Positions 17,061-25,461 of a stretch of DNA of 64,000 nt are shown here, in pieces. How positions within the stretch are numbered: position 1 is the stretch's first letter; every line of letters starts with the position of its first letter. This stretch comes from Roseburia hominis A2-183 (lineage in GTDB: Bacteria; Bacillota; Clostridia; Lachnospirales; Lachnospiraceae). Where the stretch lies: NCBI RefSeq assembly GCF_000225345.1, contig NC_015977.1:3100001-3164000 (forward strand), read 5' to 3'. Below the pieces are notes generated by a model, which ran no database searches, had not been told where the DNA came from, and saw nothing but the letters and a program-made list of their open reading frames with translations. Made by a program: the position numbers and the translations under genes.

Positions 17061-17561
17061 CTATTTTTCCCCAGCGCCTTTGCTTCCTTCTGCATTTTTC
17101 TCTGCATCCACGTGCTCCGCCTGTGCTGTCCCGCTGCTCTGTGACGCCTTTATCACGCCAAAAAGCTTCGGGACATGCTGGTCCTTGTCCGGTTTGGTCA
17201 TCAGCATAAAACGCCGGAAAAAGAATAGAATACCGATACTGACCACCGAGAGCAGATCCTCGAGCGGCGTGGTCGTCTGCACAATCATGTGACGCGCGAT
17301 CAGGAAAATCAGCACCTCAATGATATTCGCCGAACTCGGCTTGCAGAGCATCTTTAAAAACTCGATTCCGATGACAACGTTAAAAACGGCATCCAGATAC
17401 TCCATAAACGCACCGGCTATCGTCCGGTGTTCCCAGTAGCGTGCCAGTTCCGGCACAAGCGTGATCATTGCCACCAGAATCCCTGCCACGACGGCTGCCG
17501 CCATCAGAAGCTCTAAGATCTCTCCGCCACGGTACAATATCCTTCTCGCCTTATCCCACAT
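17061..17561 (-). CDS. PsiE-like phosphate-starvation membrane protein
   Basis: 166 aa from ATG 17561, preceded by AGGGAGAGA; an in-frame ATG seven codons earlier is less well placed. Four hydrophobic helices (about 13-35, 58-78, 85-103, 107-125) with a charged C-terminal tail rich in Lys, Glu and Ala. The pattern GIEFLKML and the IARHMIV helix resemble the PsiE family, whose biochemical role is unknown. It lies downstream of the SRP RNA on the same strand. Confidence 0.65.
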   Translation of the reverse strand: MWDKARRILYRGGEILELLMAAAVVAGILVAMITLVPELARYWEHRTIAGAFMEYLDAVFNVVIGIEFLKMLCKPSSANIIEVLIFLIARHMIVQTTTPLEDLLSVVSIGILFFFRRFMLMTKPDKDQHVPKLFGVIKASQSSGTAQAEHVDAEKNAEGSKGAGEK

Positions 17562-17627
17562 GGTATCTCTCCCTCTTCCCAAAAGTTATCTGTCAGAATC
17601 TTTATAAAAAACACTTATAAAACGCAA

Positions 17628-17897
17628 AATCCGAGCGCCTCACTTCGAATCCAAAACCATAAACGTTACCACCACAGTTAGCTCAGCCCAGGCACCCTCA
17701 CGGCACACAAGAGCTTCTGCTTAGGGCTGCTCCATTCCTGACCTGACCCGGTTCACAGATTCCTGTTGCGTAAGACCCAGACGTCAACGCCACTTATGAT
17801 GGGCAGCTTTACAGCTTACCTGATCCTCTGTTCGGCATCACCCCAACTATAGCGGATTGTTGGTACAGGGTACCGCTACCACCCCGGCTGCTCGGAG
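17628..17897 (-). ncRNA. ffs: Signal recognition particle RNA, large (Bacillus) type
   Basis: About 270 nt. The helix 8 core reads GGGTCAGGTCAGGAATGG followed by GAGCAGCCC, the binding site for Ffh. The 5' and 3' ends pair (TCCGAGC with GCTCGGA), as in the long Firmicutes form that keeps the Alu domain. A TTTT tract ends the RNA near 17626. A promoter sits directly upstream. tadA lies upstream, the usual clostridial neighbour. Confidence 0.95.
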
Positions 17898-17902
17898 ACT
17901 TA

Positions 17903-17932
17903 AGTATATCCTATCTGACGCCCGATTGTCAA
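17903..17932 (-). promoter_or_regulatory. Promoter of the SRP RNA gene
   Basis: Minus-strand TTGACA (17927-17932), an 18-nt spacer and TATACT (17903-17908). Predicted start near 17897. Confidence 0.8.
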
Positions 17933-17937
17933 GCATT

Positions 17938-18417
17938 CTACACGTTTTCACGCAGTCTCTTTTTCTTATCGCGCAGTTCCCGGAAGAAGCCGGAGAGCAT
18001 CGTCGAACATTCCTCCTCCAGCACGCCCCTCTCGATCTCGACCTGATGATTAAACTGTGCCATCTGAAGCAGGTTCAGCACCGACCCGGCGCACCCTGCC
18101 TTCGGGTTCATGCTGCCGATCACGACCTTTTTCATGCGGCTCTGCACAATGGCCCCCGCACACATCTGGCACGGCTCTAGCGTGACATACATCGTGCAGT
18201 CTTCCAGCCGCCAGTCGCCGGTCTTTTTGCTCGCCTTTTTGATCGCAGTAAGCTCCGCGTGCGCCAGCGTATTTCCCTCTGTATTTCTTCTGTTGTAACC
18301 CCGCGCAATGATCCTGTCATTCTGGACGATCACGCAGCCGATCGGCACCTCCTCGAGTGCGTATGCCTTTTTTGCCTCGCGGATCGCCGCTTTCATATAT
18401 TTTTCTTCCTGTGTCAT
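17938..18417 (-). CDS. tadA: tRNA-specific adenosine deaminase
   Basis: 159 aa from ATG 18417, which has TGGAG 11 nt upstream; the open frame continues 37 codons further without a ribosome site. Converts A34 to inosine in tRNA-Arg(ACG). Zinc and catalytic motifs are complete: HAE (53-55) and PCQMC (82-86). The gene is divergent from a GNAT gene and precedes the SRP RNA, a common clostridial order. Confidence 0.95.
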   Translation of the reverse strand: MTQEEKYMKAAIREAKKAYALEEVPIGCVIVQNDRIIARGYNRRNTEGNTLAHAELTAIKKASKKTGDWRLEDCTMYVTLEPCQMCAGAIVQSRMKKVVIGSMNPKAGCAGSVLNLLQMAQFNHQVEIERGVLEEECSTMLSGFFRELRDKKKRLRENV

Positions 18418-18514
18418 GGACAGTTTCTCCAGAAATGCTATACTATAGTATAGACTTATTTTAGCCGATTTGATGCATTTTGTCGATGGAACATTTTCGG
18501 CAGAGGGAGTATGT

Positions 18515-19108
18515 ATGAACTGCAACAACTATATTACCGGCAGTCTTCCTGTCCATACCATGTATACAACCGATCGCCTGATCTTAAAAATACTGACCCC
18601 TGATGACACGAACGAGGTTCTGGCTTTCCAGTGCCGCAACCGTGAGCTCTTTGAACGCTATGAGCCGACGCGTCCCCCCTATTTTCTGACTCCGGCGCAC
18701 CAGCAGGCCATTCTAAAATGTGAGTATGATCTCGCACGGAAATGTGCATCGATCCGTTTTTATGTCTTCTTAAAAACCAACCCGCGGATCATCATCGGTA
18801 CCGTCTGCCTGCACGATATTCTGCGCATGCCGTACTGCTGCAGCGAGATCGGCTACAAGTTCGACGCCGCATTCCAGCATCAGGGCTACGCCAGGGAAGC
18901 CGTGACAAAGGTTTTAAACATCGCTTTTACCGATCTTTCCCTGCACCGCGTGTTTGCCCGCGTGATGCCGGAAAATACTCCCTCTCTCCGGCTTTTGGAA
19001 GTCATCGGCTTCACTTGTGAGGGCACCGAATACGCCTGCACCCAGATTCAGGGAAAATGGGAAGACCACATCCGCTATGCCCTTTTAAATCCTTACTCTT
19101 CAATATAA
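18515..19108 (+). CDS. GNAT acetyltransferase, RimJ/RimL type
   Basis: 197 aa from ATG 18515, chosen because GAGGGAG lies 5 nt upstream; the frame is open from 18470. TDRLILKILTPDDTNEV near the start, GYKFDAAFQHQGYAREAV (acetyl-CoA loop) and NTPSLRLLEVIGFTCEG near the end are typical of the RimJ/RimL branch. Such enzymes acetylate protein N-termini or small molecules; the substrate is unknown. It is divergent from tadA with a short shared upstream region and convergent with the DUF6128-like gene. Confidence 0.88.
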   Translation: MNCNNYITGSLPVHTMYTTDRLILKILTPDDTNEVLAFQCRNRELFERYEPTRPPYFLTPAHQQAILKCEYDLARKCASIRFYVFLKTNPRIIIGTVCLHDILRMPYCCSEIGYKFDAAFQHQGYAREAVTKVLNIAFTDLSLHRVFARVMPENTPSLRLLEVIGFTCEGTEYACTQIQGKWEDHIRYALLNPYSSI

Positions 19109-20184
19109 CGCACCCAGCAGCCAAAATGGTTGACCGGTTCCCTGCCTTCCCTGCGCTCACCCCCCGGGCCGGCGGCAAAGAATTCCGGGAAACCGAAAAT
19201 AGCCGCCATCACGCGCTCCTGTCTCTGATATACTCCCGGCACGCCAAGGAACCACCGTTCCTCCGCCGTCCTGCCAAGCACCAGATACCGATAATTGAAA
19301 AATCCATGTAGCAGAAAGCTGTTGTTTCCCAGATACCAGTATTTTTTCGGCAGACTCCGCAGATCCTTTAATTCCAGCTGGATGCACTGCGTATCCCACT
19401 CCTCAAACAGAGCCGCCGGTTTGTGTTCTCTGCAGAGCTCCTCCCACACGGCATTCCAGTCGTATTCCGGGAACAGATTGCGCATGGGAAGCTCGGTGGC
19501 ATGAATCGCCTCCGTCTCCTCCCCTGCCGCTGCCGTCTCCATTCCGGACCCGGACGGCACATCCTGCGCCATCCCTTTTGCCGCCATCCGGCTGTTCTGT
19601 TCCGACTGTACCGGGGCTGCTCCCCCCTGCTTTCTCTGCGCCATCTCTTGCGTCGCCGTCTGGCTGTTCTGTTCCGCCTGCGCCGCGGCTGCTTCCCGCA
19701 CTTCTTTTTGCGCCGCAGTTTCTGCTGCCGCCCCTTTCTCTGCTGCCTTCTCCTTCGGCTCATCCGGCTGCCACTCCCGGAATCCGGACAGCCCCACCTT
19801 AAACGGAGCACCCTCGCGCCACCGGCTCATCAGAATCCGCTCTTCTCCGATGACAAAAAACAATCCCTCCATCTCTGTAATGCCATAAGGAGATGCTCCG
19901 ACTCTGCCGCCTTTTAAGACAACGGCGCCATCGCCGCTTCCGTTCGTCAGCTTCATCTCACCGACCAGTACTCCGGTCACACCTGTTGCTTCCTTCCCGC
20001 CTGCCGCTTCCCGCTGGAACAGATACACTCTGCATGCCGCAGACGCCGCATAGACGCCGCGCAGATGAATCTCAATTCTTGCATCCTGTCCCCGGATCTC
20101 AATTCTCGCAAATCCGACATTGCTTCCCTTTTTTTCCTCCTCATAGGCATATATATATGTAACAAACCGCTTCATTCCCGCCAT
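19093..20184 (-). CDS. DUF6128-like protein
   Basis: 363 aa. The N-terminal 130 residues form a beta-rich region (FVTYIYAYEEEKKGSNVGFA and following). Residues about 150-235 are a low-complexity Ala/Gln/Glu linker with repeated QNSxxAxxxMAQ blocks. The C-terminal 120 residues begin NLFPEYDWNAVWEEL and include YWYLGNNSFLLHGFFNYRYL. I recognise this two-part layout from Lachnospiraceae proteins annotated DUF6128; function unknown. No signal peptide. The 3' end overlaps the convergent GNAT gene by 16 nt. The start at 20184 has no strong ribosome site; the Met three codons on is an alternative. Confidence 0.7.
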   Translation of the reverse strand: MAGMKRFVTYIYAYEEEKKGSNVGFARIEIRGQDARIEIHLRGVYAASAACRVYLFQREAAGGKEATGVTGVLVGEMKLTNGSGDGAVVLKGGRVGASPYGITEMEGLFFVIGEERILMSRWREGAPFKVGLSGFREWQPDEPKEKAAEKGAAAETAAQKEVREAAAAQAEQNSQTATQEMAQRKQGGAAPVQSEQNSRMAAKGMAQDVPSGSGMETAAAGEETEAIHATELPMRNLFPEYDWNAVWEELCREHKPAALFEEWDTQCIQLELKDLRSLPKKYWYLGNNSFLLHGFFNYRYLVLGRTAEERWFLGVPGVYQRQERVMAAIFGFPEFFAAGPGGERREGREPVNHFGCWVRYIEE

Positions 20185-20281
20185 GGGTACTCCCTGATGC
20201 TTCTATCCTTATCTTCATATATATGCACGCATTCCATAAATAGAATCTTTTCAAAAAATAATAATTATTCCTATTTTTCTC

Positions 20282-20329
20282 TTGACAAATTCTTTCTGTA
20301 CGTGTAAGATGATATCAGTAACAATTACT
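20282..20329 (+). promoter_or_regulatory. Promoter and operator of the Fur/PerR-type gene
   Basis: TTGACA (20282-20287), a 17-nt spacer and TAAGAT (20305-20310). The imperfect palindrome AGTAACAATTACT (20317-20329) covers the expected start site. Almost the same 13-mer lies at the rubrerythrin promoter. Confidence 0.75.
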
Positions 20330-20357
20330 AGTTTTAAGGAAAGGATGTATCGCATCC

Positions 20358-20753
20358 ATGCTGAAGTACAGTAAACAGCGGGAGTCTATCAAGAATTTTC
20401 TTGTAACCCGGTATGATCACCCTACCGCCGAGACCGTATATCTGAATATCCGAAGGGAGTTCCCGAATATCAGCCTTGGAACCGTCTACCGCAACCTGAA
20501 TCTGCTTGCGGAAATCGGCGAGATCCAGAAGCTTTCCCCGGGAATCGGACCGGATCGTTTCGACGGCAACCCTACTCCACACTATCATTTCATCTGCCGC
20601 CATTGCGGCTGTGTGATGGATCTTACGGTGAGCGGCTTAGATCATATCAACATTCTTGCCGGTCAGGACTTTGACGGTGAGATTGAAGGGCATATTACCT
20701 ATTTTTACGGCGCCTGCCCTTCCTGCAAGGCATCTGAAAAATGCTCATCCTGA
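20358..20753 (+). CDS. Fur family regulator, PerR-like
   Basis: 131 aa. Winged helix in the first 80 residues (HPTAETVYLNIRREFP, GTVYRNLNLL). Structural zinc cysteines C80-C83 and C120-C123. The regulatory metal site of PerR is matched by H21, D69, H75 and H77. With iron, PerR binds DNA until peroxide oxidises a histidine; that role is inferred from residues and from the neighbouring rubrerythrin. A palindrome over its own promoter suggests autoregulation. The best ribosome site, AAGGAAAGG, is 13 nt from this ATG and abuts a nine-codon upstream frame (20344). Confidence 0.9.
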   Translation: MLKYSKQRESIKNFLVTRYDHPTAETVYLNIRREFPNISLGTVYRNLNLLAEIGEIQKLSPGIGPDRFDGNPTPHYHFICRHCGCVMDLTVSGLDHINILAGQDFDGEIEGHITYFYGACPSCKASEKCSS

Positions 20754-20775
20754 TCAGAAAATTGCAAAAAAGATA

Positions 20776-20818
20776 TTGACAAAAGTTTTTTTGCAGTTTA
20801 AAATCAGTAACAGTTACT
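20776..20818 (+). promoter_or_regulatory. Promoter and operator of the rubrerythrin gene
   Basis: TTGACA (20776-20781), a 17-nt spacer and TAAAAT (20799-20804). The perfect palindrome AGTAACAGTTACT (20806-20818) begins 1 nt after the -10 box. It is nearly identical to the operator at the regulator gene. Confidence 0.8.
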
Positions 20819-20864
20819 ATTATTGATTCCAATTAAAATTTTTATAAGAAAAGGAGAATGAATT

Positions 20865-21407
20865 ATGGCAAAGTATGTATGCACAGTATGCGGTTATGTT
20901 TATGAGGGAGATGCAGCTCCGGAGTTCTGCCCGGTCTGTAAGGCACCGGCCGAGAAGTTCAAGCTTCAGGAAGGCGAGAAGGTATGGGCTGCCGAGCATG
21001 TAGTCGGTGTTGCACAGGGCGTCAGCGAAGATATCCTTTCTGATCTGAGAGCAAACTTCGAGGGCGAGTGCTCTGAGGTAGGTATGTATCTTGCAATGGC
21101 ACGGGTTGCACACCGCGAGGGATACCCGGAGATCGGAATGTACTATGAGAAGGCCGCTTACGAAGAGGCTGAGCACGCTGCAAAGTTTGCAGAACTTCTC
21201 GGCGAGGTGGTAACGGACAGCACGAAGAAGAACCTGCAGATGAGAGTTGATGCAGAGAACGGCGCTACTGCCGGCAAGACTGATCTTGCAAAGAGAGCTA
21301 AGGCTGCCAACCTCGATGCAATCCACGATACCGTTCATGAGATGGCCAGAGATGAGGCCAGACACGGCAAGGCTTTCGAGGGACTCTTAAAGAGATACTT
21401 CGGCTAA
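20865..21407 (+). CDS. Reverse rubrerythrin
   Basis: 180 aa. A rubredoxin domain comes first (C6-C9 and C22-C25 bind iron), followed by the di-iron four-helix domain with ExxH-type motifs ([29 protein letters not shown]). This domain order is the reverse of classical rubrerythrin. It reduces hydrogen peroxide in anaerobes. AAAAGGAGAATG precedes the ATG. Its promoter carries the same palindrome as the PerR-like gene 110 nt upstream, so the pair forms a peroxide-response unit. A strong terminator follows. Confidence 0.95.
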   Translation: MAKYVCTVCGYVYEGDAAPEFCPVCKAPAEKFKLQEGEKVWAAEHVVGVAQGVSEDILSDLRANFEGECSEVGMYLAMARVAHREGYPEIGMYYEKAAYEEAEHAAKFAELLGEVVTDSTKKNLQMRVDAENGATAGKTDLAKRAKAANLDAIHDTVHEMARDEARHGKAFEGLLKRYFG

Positions 21408-21432
21408 GTAAAACACCATCCATTATTTTACC

Positions 21433-21467
21433 AAAAGGGGTATGCATATTATATGCATACCCCTTTT
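21433..21467 (+). terminator. Terminator after the rubrerythrin gene
   Basis: AAAAGGGGTATGCATAT and ATATGCATACCCCTTTTT form a near-perfect palindrome ending in a T-tract. Confidence 0.92.
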
Positions 21468-21510
21468 TCTGGTGACGCCACAGCGCGTGTTTCCGAGCAT
21501 TGCTCCGTTC

Positions 21511-22077
21511 CTATGCCAGATGGTTGATAAATGCGTTGAACTCCCGGAATGATACCCCTGCCGGCACGCCGGAAAAACAGGTGGTAGGACTCTCTTTTCC
21601 ACCGCGTAGCTTCACATAATATTCCGTAATTGTCCGGAGCGCGGCTTCTTCTGTCGGATACTCATAAATTCCCTTTTGTTCTACATTCGGATGCTCCATG
21701 TGATATGTTTTTCCATTTTGGAAATACAAAAGAAAGCAGTGCATATGCTCCTCTTCCTCCAGATTTCCGTAATCATCCGGCTCAAATATCCGACAGCAGT
21801 ACATCTGGTTCGGAATGCCGATTGCATCCAATAGTTCATGCATAAGTGCAACCTGTTCAATGCAGGTTCCGATCTTCTGCCGCAGGGTTTCCGTCACAGA
21901 CATTGTCCGGTACAATCTCCGGAAATCTTTCATTTCGCTGGTATGCGTTCCTCCGTCTTTATCCTGCCATCCATATGCAATATTTTCATCGATCCATCTA
22001 TAGATATCTTCCACTGTCTGAAGTTCTGGCAGCGGTGTTGCAGGCTTCATTTTTGTCTGAAGCAGGGACATGTCCAT
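21511..22077 (-). CDS. Transglutaminase-like superfamily protein
   Basis: 188 aa. The core GTCIEQVALMHELLDAIGIP carries the catalytic-type cysteine C72. HMHC (H113) and MEHPN (128-131) are candidates for the His and acidic partners, giving a papain-like triad. No signal peptide, so it is cytoplasmic. AGGAGGAAGCAG precedes the ATG. Members of this superfamily are proteases or amidases in bacteria; the substrate is unknown. It stands alone between the rubrerythrin terminator and a divergent EAL gene. Confidence 0.7.
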   Translation of the reverse strand: MDMSLLQTKMKPATPLPELQTVEDIYRWIDENIAYGWQDKDGGTHTSEMKDFRRLYRTMSVTETLRQKIGTCIEQVALMHELLDAIGIPNQMYCCRIFEPDDYGNLEEEEHMHCFLLYFQNGKTYHMEHPNVEQKGIYEYPTEEAALRTITEYYVKLRGGKESPTTCFSGVPAGVSFREFNAFINHLA

Positions 22078-22236
22078 ATCTGCTTCCTCCTGATCTATAA
22101 TATTCTGAGAAAACCTCCGTCATTTTCTATCAAGTCCACAGATTTTCCGTTCCCATCCGCTTCCATATATGATACCATAAATTCAGGGAGAAAGCCACTT
22201 ACATAGATGTTTCTATACGAATGAGGTAATGGAGTT

Positions 22237-24159
22237 ATGAATATAAAAGTACAGGCATGTGGATTTGTTTTATTAGTGATTCTATATCTGCTCTACCATC
22301 AGCAGCACACGTTGCAGACGTATTCGCGGCGCGCTTTTTTGCGTTTCTATGCGGTCACGGTGTTATGCATCCTGATGGACATCCTTTCCATTGTCGCAAT
22401 TGAATCTGCTTCCCATCTGCCTGCACTCTTTGTAACATTTGTGTGCAAAACCTACCTTATCACCCTGGTGCTGACCGCTTTATGCGGTGTTATGTATATC
22501 GGCGTGGATATTCTGCTCTCCAACAAAGCCTTCCGGAAAACAGAGCACCTTATCCTGCTTATCACCTCCGTCATCTGTCTTTCCATCTATCTTCTTCCGA
22601 TTTCCATATACTGTGATCCTGTTACACACATCGTATACACTTATGGTTCTTCTGCACTCATGACGTATCTTGGTGCGGTCGGACTGATCCTGCTGAATTT
22701 TGCCCTCATCCTGAAATATTGCAGACAGATCCGTGTGCGCAGACGCACAGGAATGTTACTCTGGATGCTCGTATGGATACTCTCAGCGATCATCCAGTTT
22801 TTAAATCCTGAAATCCTGGTTGTGGGATTTGGCAGCTGCCTTGGCGTTGTCATCATTTACCTGCAATTTGAAAATCCTGAAATCAATCTTGACCGCGCAA
22901 GCGGTATGTATAACCAGACTGCTTTTTATGAATTCATTCATCAGATCTATTATGACAGGTCTGCTTATACTGCCTTTGTATTCATCAATGATCACCGGTT
23001 TTCGGGGGACGACTCACAGCAGACAATGCAGGATCTGGCAAAAAAACTGCTGTCTACTGACGGTGCATACATTTTTAAGACCGCAGATGATGAGATCGTA
23101 ATGCTGACCCCCGCGTCCATGTGGAATCATGCCGATACTGCTTCCATCCAAAAATTTGCGCTGGACACCTACCTGTCAGCTTCCTCGGGCAGCAATCTGA
23201 AAATTCTTTTTCTGGAAGACTGTCTTTTAACACCCTGCCAGGAAGACTTCTTTTCTCTGCTGCGCTATTGCCGCAGGACAAAAATCAAACAGACTGTGCA
23301 GCGTTTTATTCCCGTGGATTCCTCTGTCGCAGCACACATGTATGCCGAAAATGATCTGATCCAGAAAATCGACGATGCCATATCGCAAAACCGGATAGAA
23401 GTATTTTTTCAGCCCATCTATTCCACAAGGCAGAAGGCTTTTACCTGCGCCGAAGCACTGGTGCGCATGTACGATGCCCACGGAGATCTGCTGCCGATAT
23501 ATGATTCTATCTGCGCTGCCGAAGAGAGCGGTCGCATTCATCAGATCGGTGAGATCGTATTTGAAAAAGTATGCCATGCCATCCGCAACGAACAGCTTGC
23601 ACAATATGGGCTTCATTACATCGAAGTCAATCTCTCTGTTGCACAGTGTTCCGATGAAAAACTTGCCGAGCGCTATATCCGCATCATGGAACGTTATCAG
23701 ATTGATCCTTCCAATATCAATCTGGAAATCACTGAATCCGCAACTATGGAGATGAAGCAGACACTGCTTACCAACATGGAAAAGCTGATTTCCTACGGTG
23801 TCAGCTTCTCATTGGATGATTTTGGAACCGGTCAGTCTAATCTGAACTATATTGTCGAGATGCCTGTTCAGATCGTCAAATTTGACCGGGTAATGACCCA
23901 GGCATATTTTAGCAGCCAGAAAGGCCGTTTTGTCATGAACGCTGCCATGCATATGATTCAGGACATGAAGCTCGGTATTGTCTCCGAGGGAATCGAGACG
24001 CAGGAGCAGCTTACTGCAATGGAGCAGCTTGGCATTGACTACATCCAGGGCTTCTATTTTTCAAAGCCTCTTCCGCTCCCAGAGTTCCTTGCTTTTATTA
24101 AAAAGCAGGAATGTAAACGAACGCTTTCTATTTCTGCCGCAGTTCCAGATCCGGTTTGA
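22237..24159 (+). CDS. Membrane c-di-GMP phosphodiesterase with degenerate GGDEF and EAL domains
   Basis: 640 aa. Six or seven hydrophobic helices occupy residues 1-205, likely a sensor. A degenerate GGDEF domain follows (about 215-345); no GGDEF signature is left. The EAL domain (about 385-625) keeps its catalytic residues: AEALVR near 405, VNLS, LEITES, DDFGTG near 526, VKFDR, EGIET, and QGFYFSKP. It should hydrolyse c-di-GMP to pGpG. The 3' end overlaps the convergent 24128-24367 gene by 32 nt. AATGGAG lies shortly before the ATG. Confidence 0.92.
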   Translation: MNIKVQACGFVLLVILYLLYHQQHTLQTYSRRAFLRFYAVTVLCILMDILSIVAIESASHLPALFVTFVCKTYLITLVLTALCGVMYIGVDILLSNKAFRKTEHLILLITSVICLSIYLLPISIYCDPVTHIVYTYGSSALMTYLGAVGLILLNFALILKYCRQIRVRRRTGMLLWMLVWILSAIIQFLNPEILVVGFGSCLGVVIIYLQFENPEINLDRASGMYNQTAFYEFIHQIYYDRSAYTAFVFINDHRFSGDDSQQTMQDLAKKLLSTDGAYIFKTADDEIVMLTPASMWNHADTASIQKFALDTYLSASSGSNLKILFLEDCLLTPCQEDFFSLLRYCRRTKIKQTVQRFIPVDSSVAAHMYAENDLIQKIDDAISQNRIEVFFQPIYSTRQKAFTCAEALVRMYDAHGDLLPIYDSICAAEESGRIHQIGEIVFEKVCHAIRNEQLAQYGLHYIEVNLSVAQCSDEKLAERYIRIMERYQIDPSNINLEITESATMEMKQTLLTNMEKLISYGVSFSLDDFGTGQSNLNYIVEMPVQIVKFDRVMTQAYFSSQKGRFVMNAAMHMIQDMKLGIVSEGIETQEQLTAMEQLGIDYIQGFYFSKPLPLPEFLAFIKKQECKRTLSISAAVPDPV

Positions 24160-24367
24160 TCTTCGATCCCAGATAAATGATCTCCGGATCTTCCGGCTGT
24201 CTCTCGCGCAGATCATGCGATATGCGTTTTCCATCCTCCAGCTTGCGAAACTGTCTCTTTCCGGATACCTGTCTCTTATAGTCGATATCCCAGATCACAG
24301 AGGCTGCTGCAGAAGCTGCAAGCACCAGCACAATCAGTATTACCAACCCTATCACATATCCATTCAT
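24128..24367 (-). CDS. Small single-pass membrane protein
   Basis: 79 aa from ATG 24367, which has GAGAGGAG about 8 nt upstream; the open frame starts 11 codons earlier without support. One hydrophobic helix near the N-terminus (YVIGLVILIVLVLAASAAAS), then a basic, charged cytoplasmic tail. Unrecognised. Its 3' end overlaps the 3' end of the EAL gene by 32 nt. It follows the 143-aa gene by 39 nt on the same strand and may share its transcript. Confidence 0.6.
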   Translation of the reverse strand: MNGYVIGLVILIVLVLAASAAASVIWDIDYKRQVSGKRQFRKLEDGKRISHDLRERQPEDPEIIYLGSKIKPDLELRQK

Positions 24368-24406
24368 CCACGCGCTCCTCTCTCTTGAACTCTTCAACAC
24401 CAGACT

Positions 24407-24838
24407 TTATTCACCGGCTGCCAAATTACCAATGCTGTTCTTTTCATCGTCCAGTTCCTTTTGCATCTGCTGTACCTTTGTATCCTGTGCGATTGCCTGC
24501 ATAATGCGCTTGACATCCTCCGGCGAAAACATTCCGATCGCCCTGGAAAGCTCGTCCAGATTATCTCTGTTGACCAGCAGACTTCCGCCTCCCGCCAGCG
24601 GAATATTGATACATTTCTTCAGATCGGTCGTATCTCCCAGACAGATCCGGTTATTCTCGGTATCACAGGTAAACACAACCCCCTTATAGCAAATCATGCC
24701 ATTCTCCGCCATTCCACTGTAAGGTGCCGTCTCCAGCTTAAATTCTTTTTCCATGCGGTCTGTTCTGGGCTTATGCGCTTCTCCGCCCGTCCTGCCGTCG
24801 TATCTGATCCCATTTTCAAATGCAATCCCAAACGCCAT
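24407..24838 (-). CDS. Conserved-looking protein of unknown function, 143 aa
   Basis: 143 aa, soluble. A charged N-terminus with YDGRTGGEAHKPRTDRME, then a beta-like segment (ICYKGVVFTCDTENNRICLGD) and a helical C-terminal half with EDVKRIMQAIAQDTKVQQMQ. AGGGGGAATGAG precedes the ATG. I do not recognise a domain. Its upstream region carries a promoter-like element (24874-24909) shared with the neighbouring SseB gene, so the two are probably coregulated. Confidence 0.65.
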   Translation of the reverse strand: MAFGIAFENGIRYDGRTGGEAHKPRTDRMEKEFKLETAPYSGMAENGMICYKGVVFTCDTENNRICLGDTTDLKKCINIPLAGGGSLLVNRDNLDELSRAIGMFSPEDVKRIMQAIAQDTKVQQMQKELDDEKNSIGNLAAGE

Positions 24839-24873
24839 AACTCATTCCCCCTGTTCTTCTGAACGTCTTTCTC

Positions 24874-24909
24874 TATATATCGGACCTAAATGCCGGGTCT
24901 TACAGTCAG
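24874..24909 (-). promoter_or_regulatory. Shared promoter-like element, copy 2
   Basis: Minus strand: CTGACTGT, then CCGG, then TCCGATATATA, in a 36-nt frame identical in spacing to copy 1 at 25393-25428. TAAG lies 14 nt before TCCGATAT, which resembles sigma-28 (FliA/SigD) promoters. It precedes the 143-aa gene and overlaps the end of the SseB gene. Confidence 0.5.
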
Positions 24910-25340
24910 GAATGTTGATTTCCCAACACAATCTGGATCAGATTCTTGTCCATCATCAATGTGCGGTTCCAGGGATTTACGATAACACCGTTTATCCCTT
25001 CTGTCCCCAATGCAGCTGTGAATAACTTTTCCATATCCGAAAGGAATGTGGACATTACGCTCCCACTCCCCTTTAATTCTTCCTCGAAGCTTGTAAATGC
25101 CGCCCACCATTGCTGCCCATCTGCCGTCTGAATTGCCTGAATCTGAATTTTTCCATCTCCCCGCGGCGGTTCCACCGCCACAATAAACTGCCCGCCTTCT
25201 TTCATGCGTCTGCGCACTACCGTAAGTGTATGCGCCAGTTCCTCACCAGACGGTGCCTGCTGGAGTTCTCTGATTGCCTGTTCGATCTTCTCATTTCCCT
25301 GCAATCCTTCATCCATTTTTCTGTTGTCGTCTCTGTCCAT
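24906..25340 (-). CDS. SseB family protein
   Basis: 144 aa. The N-terminal half is helical and charged, with EELAHTLTVVRRRMKEGGQF. The middle FIVAVEPPRG...AAFTSFEEE and the end GINGVIVNPWNRTLMMDKNLI match the SseB N-terminal domain family, in which the VINPW motif is conserved. Function unknown, though members occur near secretion and stress genes. Its upstream region carries a promoter-like element shared with the next gene. GGAG lies about 10 nt before the ATG. Confidence 0.82.
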   Translation of the reverse strand: MDRDDNRKMDEGLQGNEKIEQAIRELQQAPSGEELAHTLTVVRRRMKEGGQFIVAVEPPRGDGKIQIQAIQTADGQQWWAAFTSFEEELKGSGSVMSTFLSDMEKLFTAALGTEGINGVIVNPWNRTLMMDKNLIQIVLGNQHS

Positions 25341-25392
25341 ACAGAAAAATCTCCTTTTCCTTCATTGTAATTTTACGATCCTATTCCTTATA

Positions 25393-25428
25393 TATATATC
25401 GGATGAAATCACCGGATTACACAGTCAG
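25393..25428 (-). promoter_or_regulatory. Shared promoter-like element, copy 1
   Basis: Minus strand: CTGACTGT, CCGG and TCCGATATATA at the same spacing as copy 2. It lies about 52 nt ahead of the SseB gene ATG. The TCCGATAT end resembles a sigma-28 -10 box; its -35 is weaker than in copy 2. Confidence 0.5.
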
Positions 25429-25461
25429 AAAGCCGTGCTCTCCTATTTTCTACATAAAAAA

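Noticed and set aside
22190..22236. Sigma-28-like promoter before the EAL gene
   Set aside because: TAAA and GCCACTTA are present but the spacing and the -10 match are poor compared with the elements near the SseB gene.
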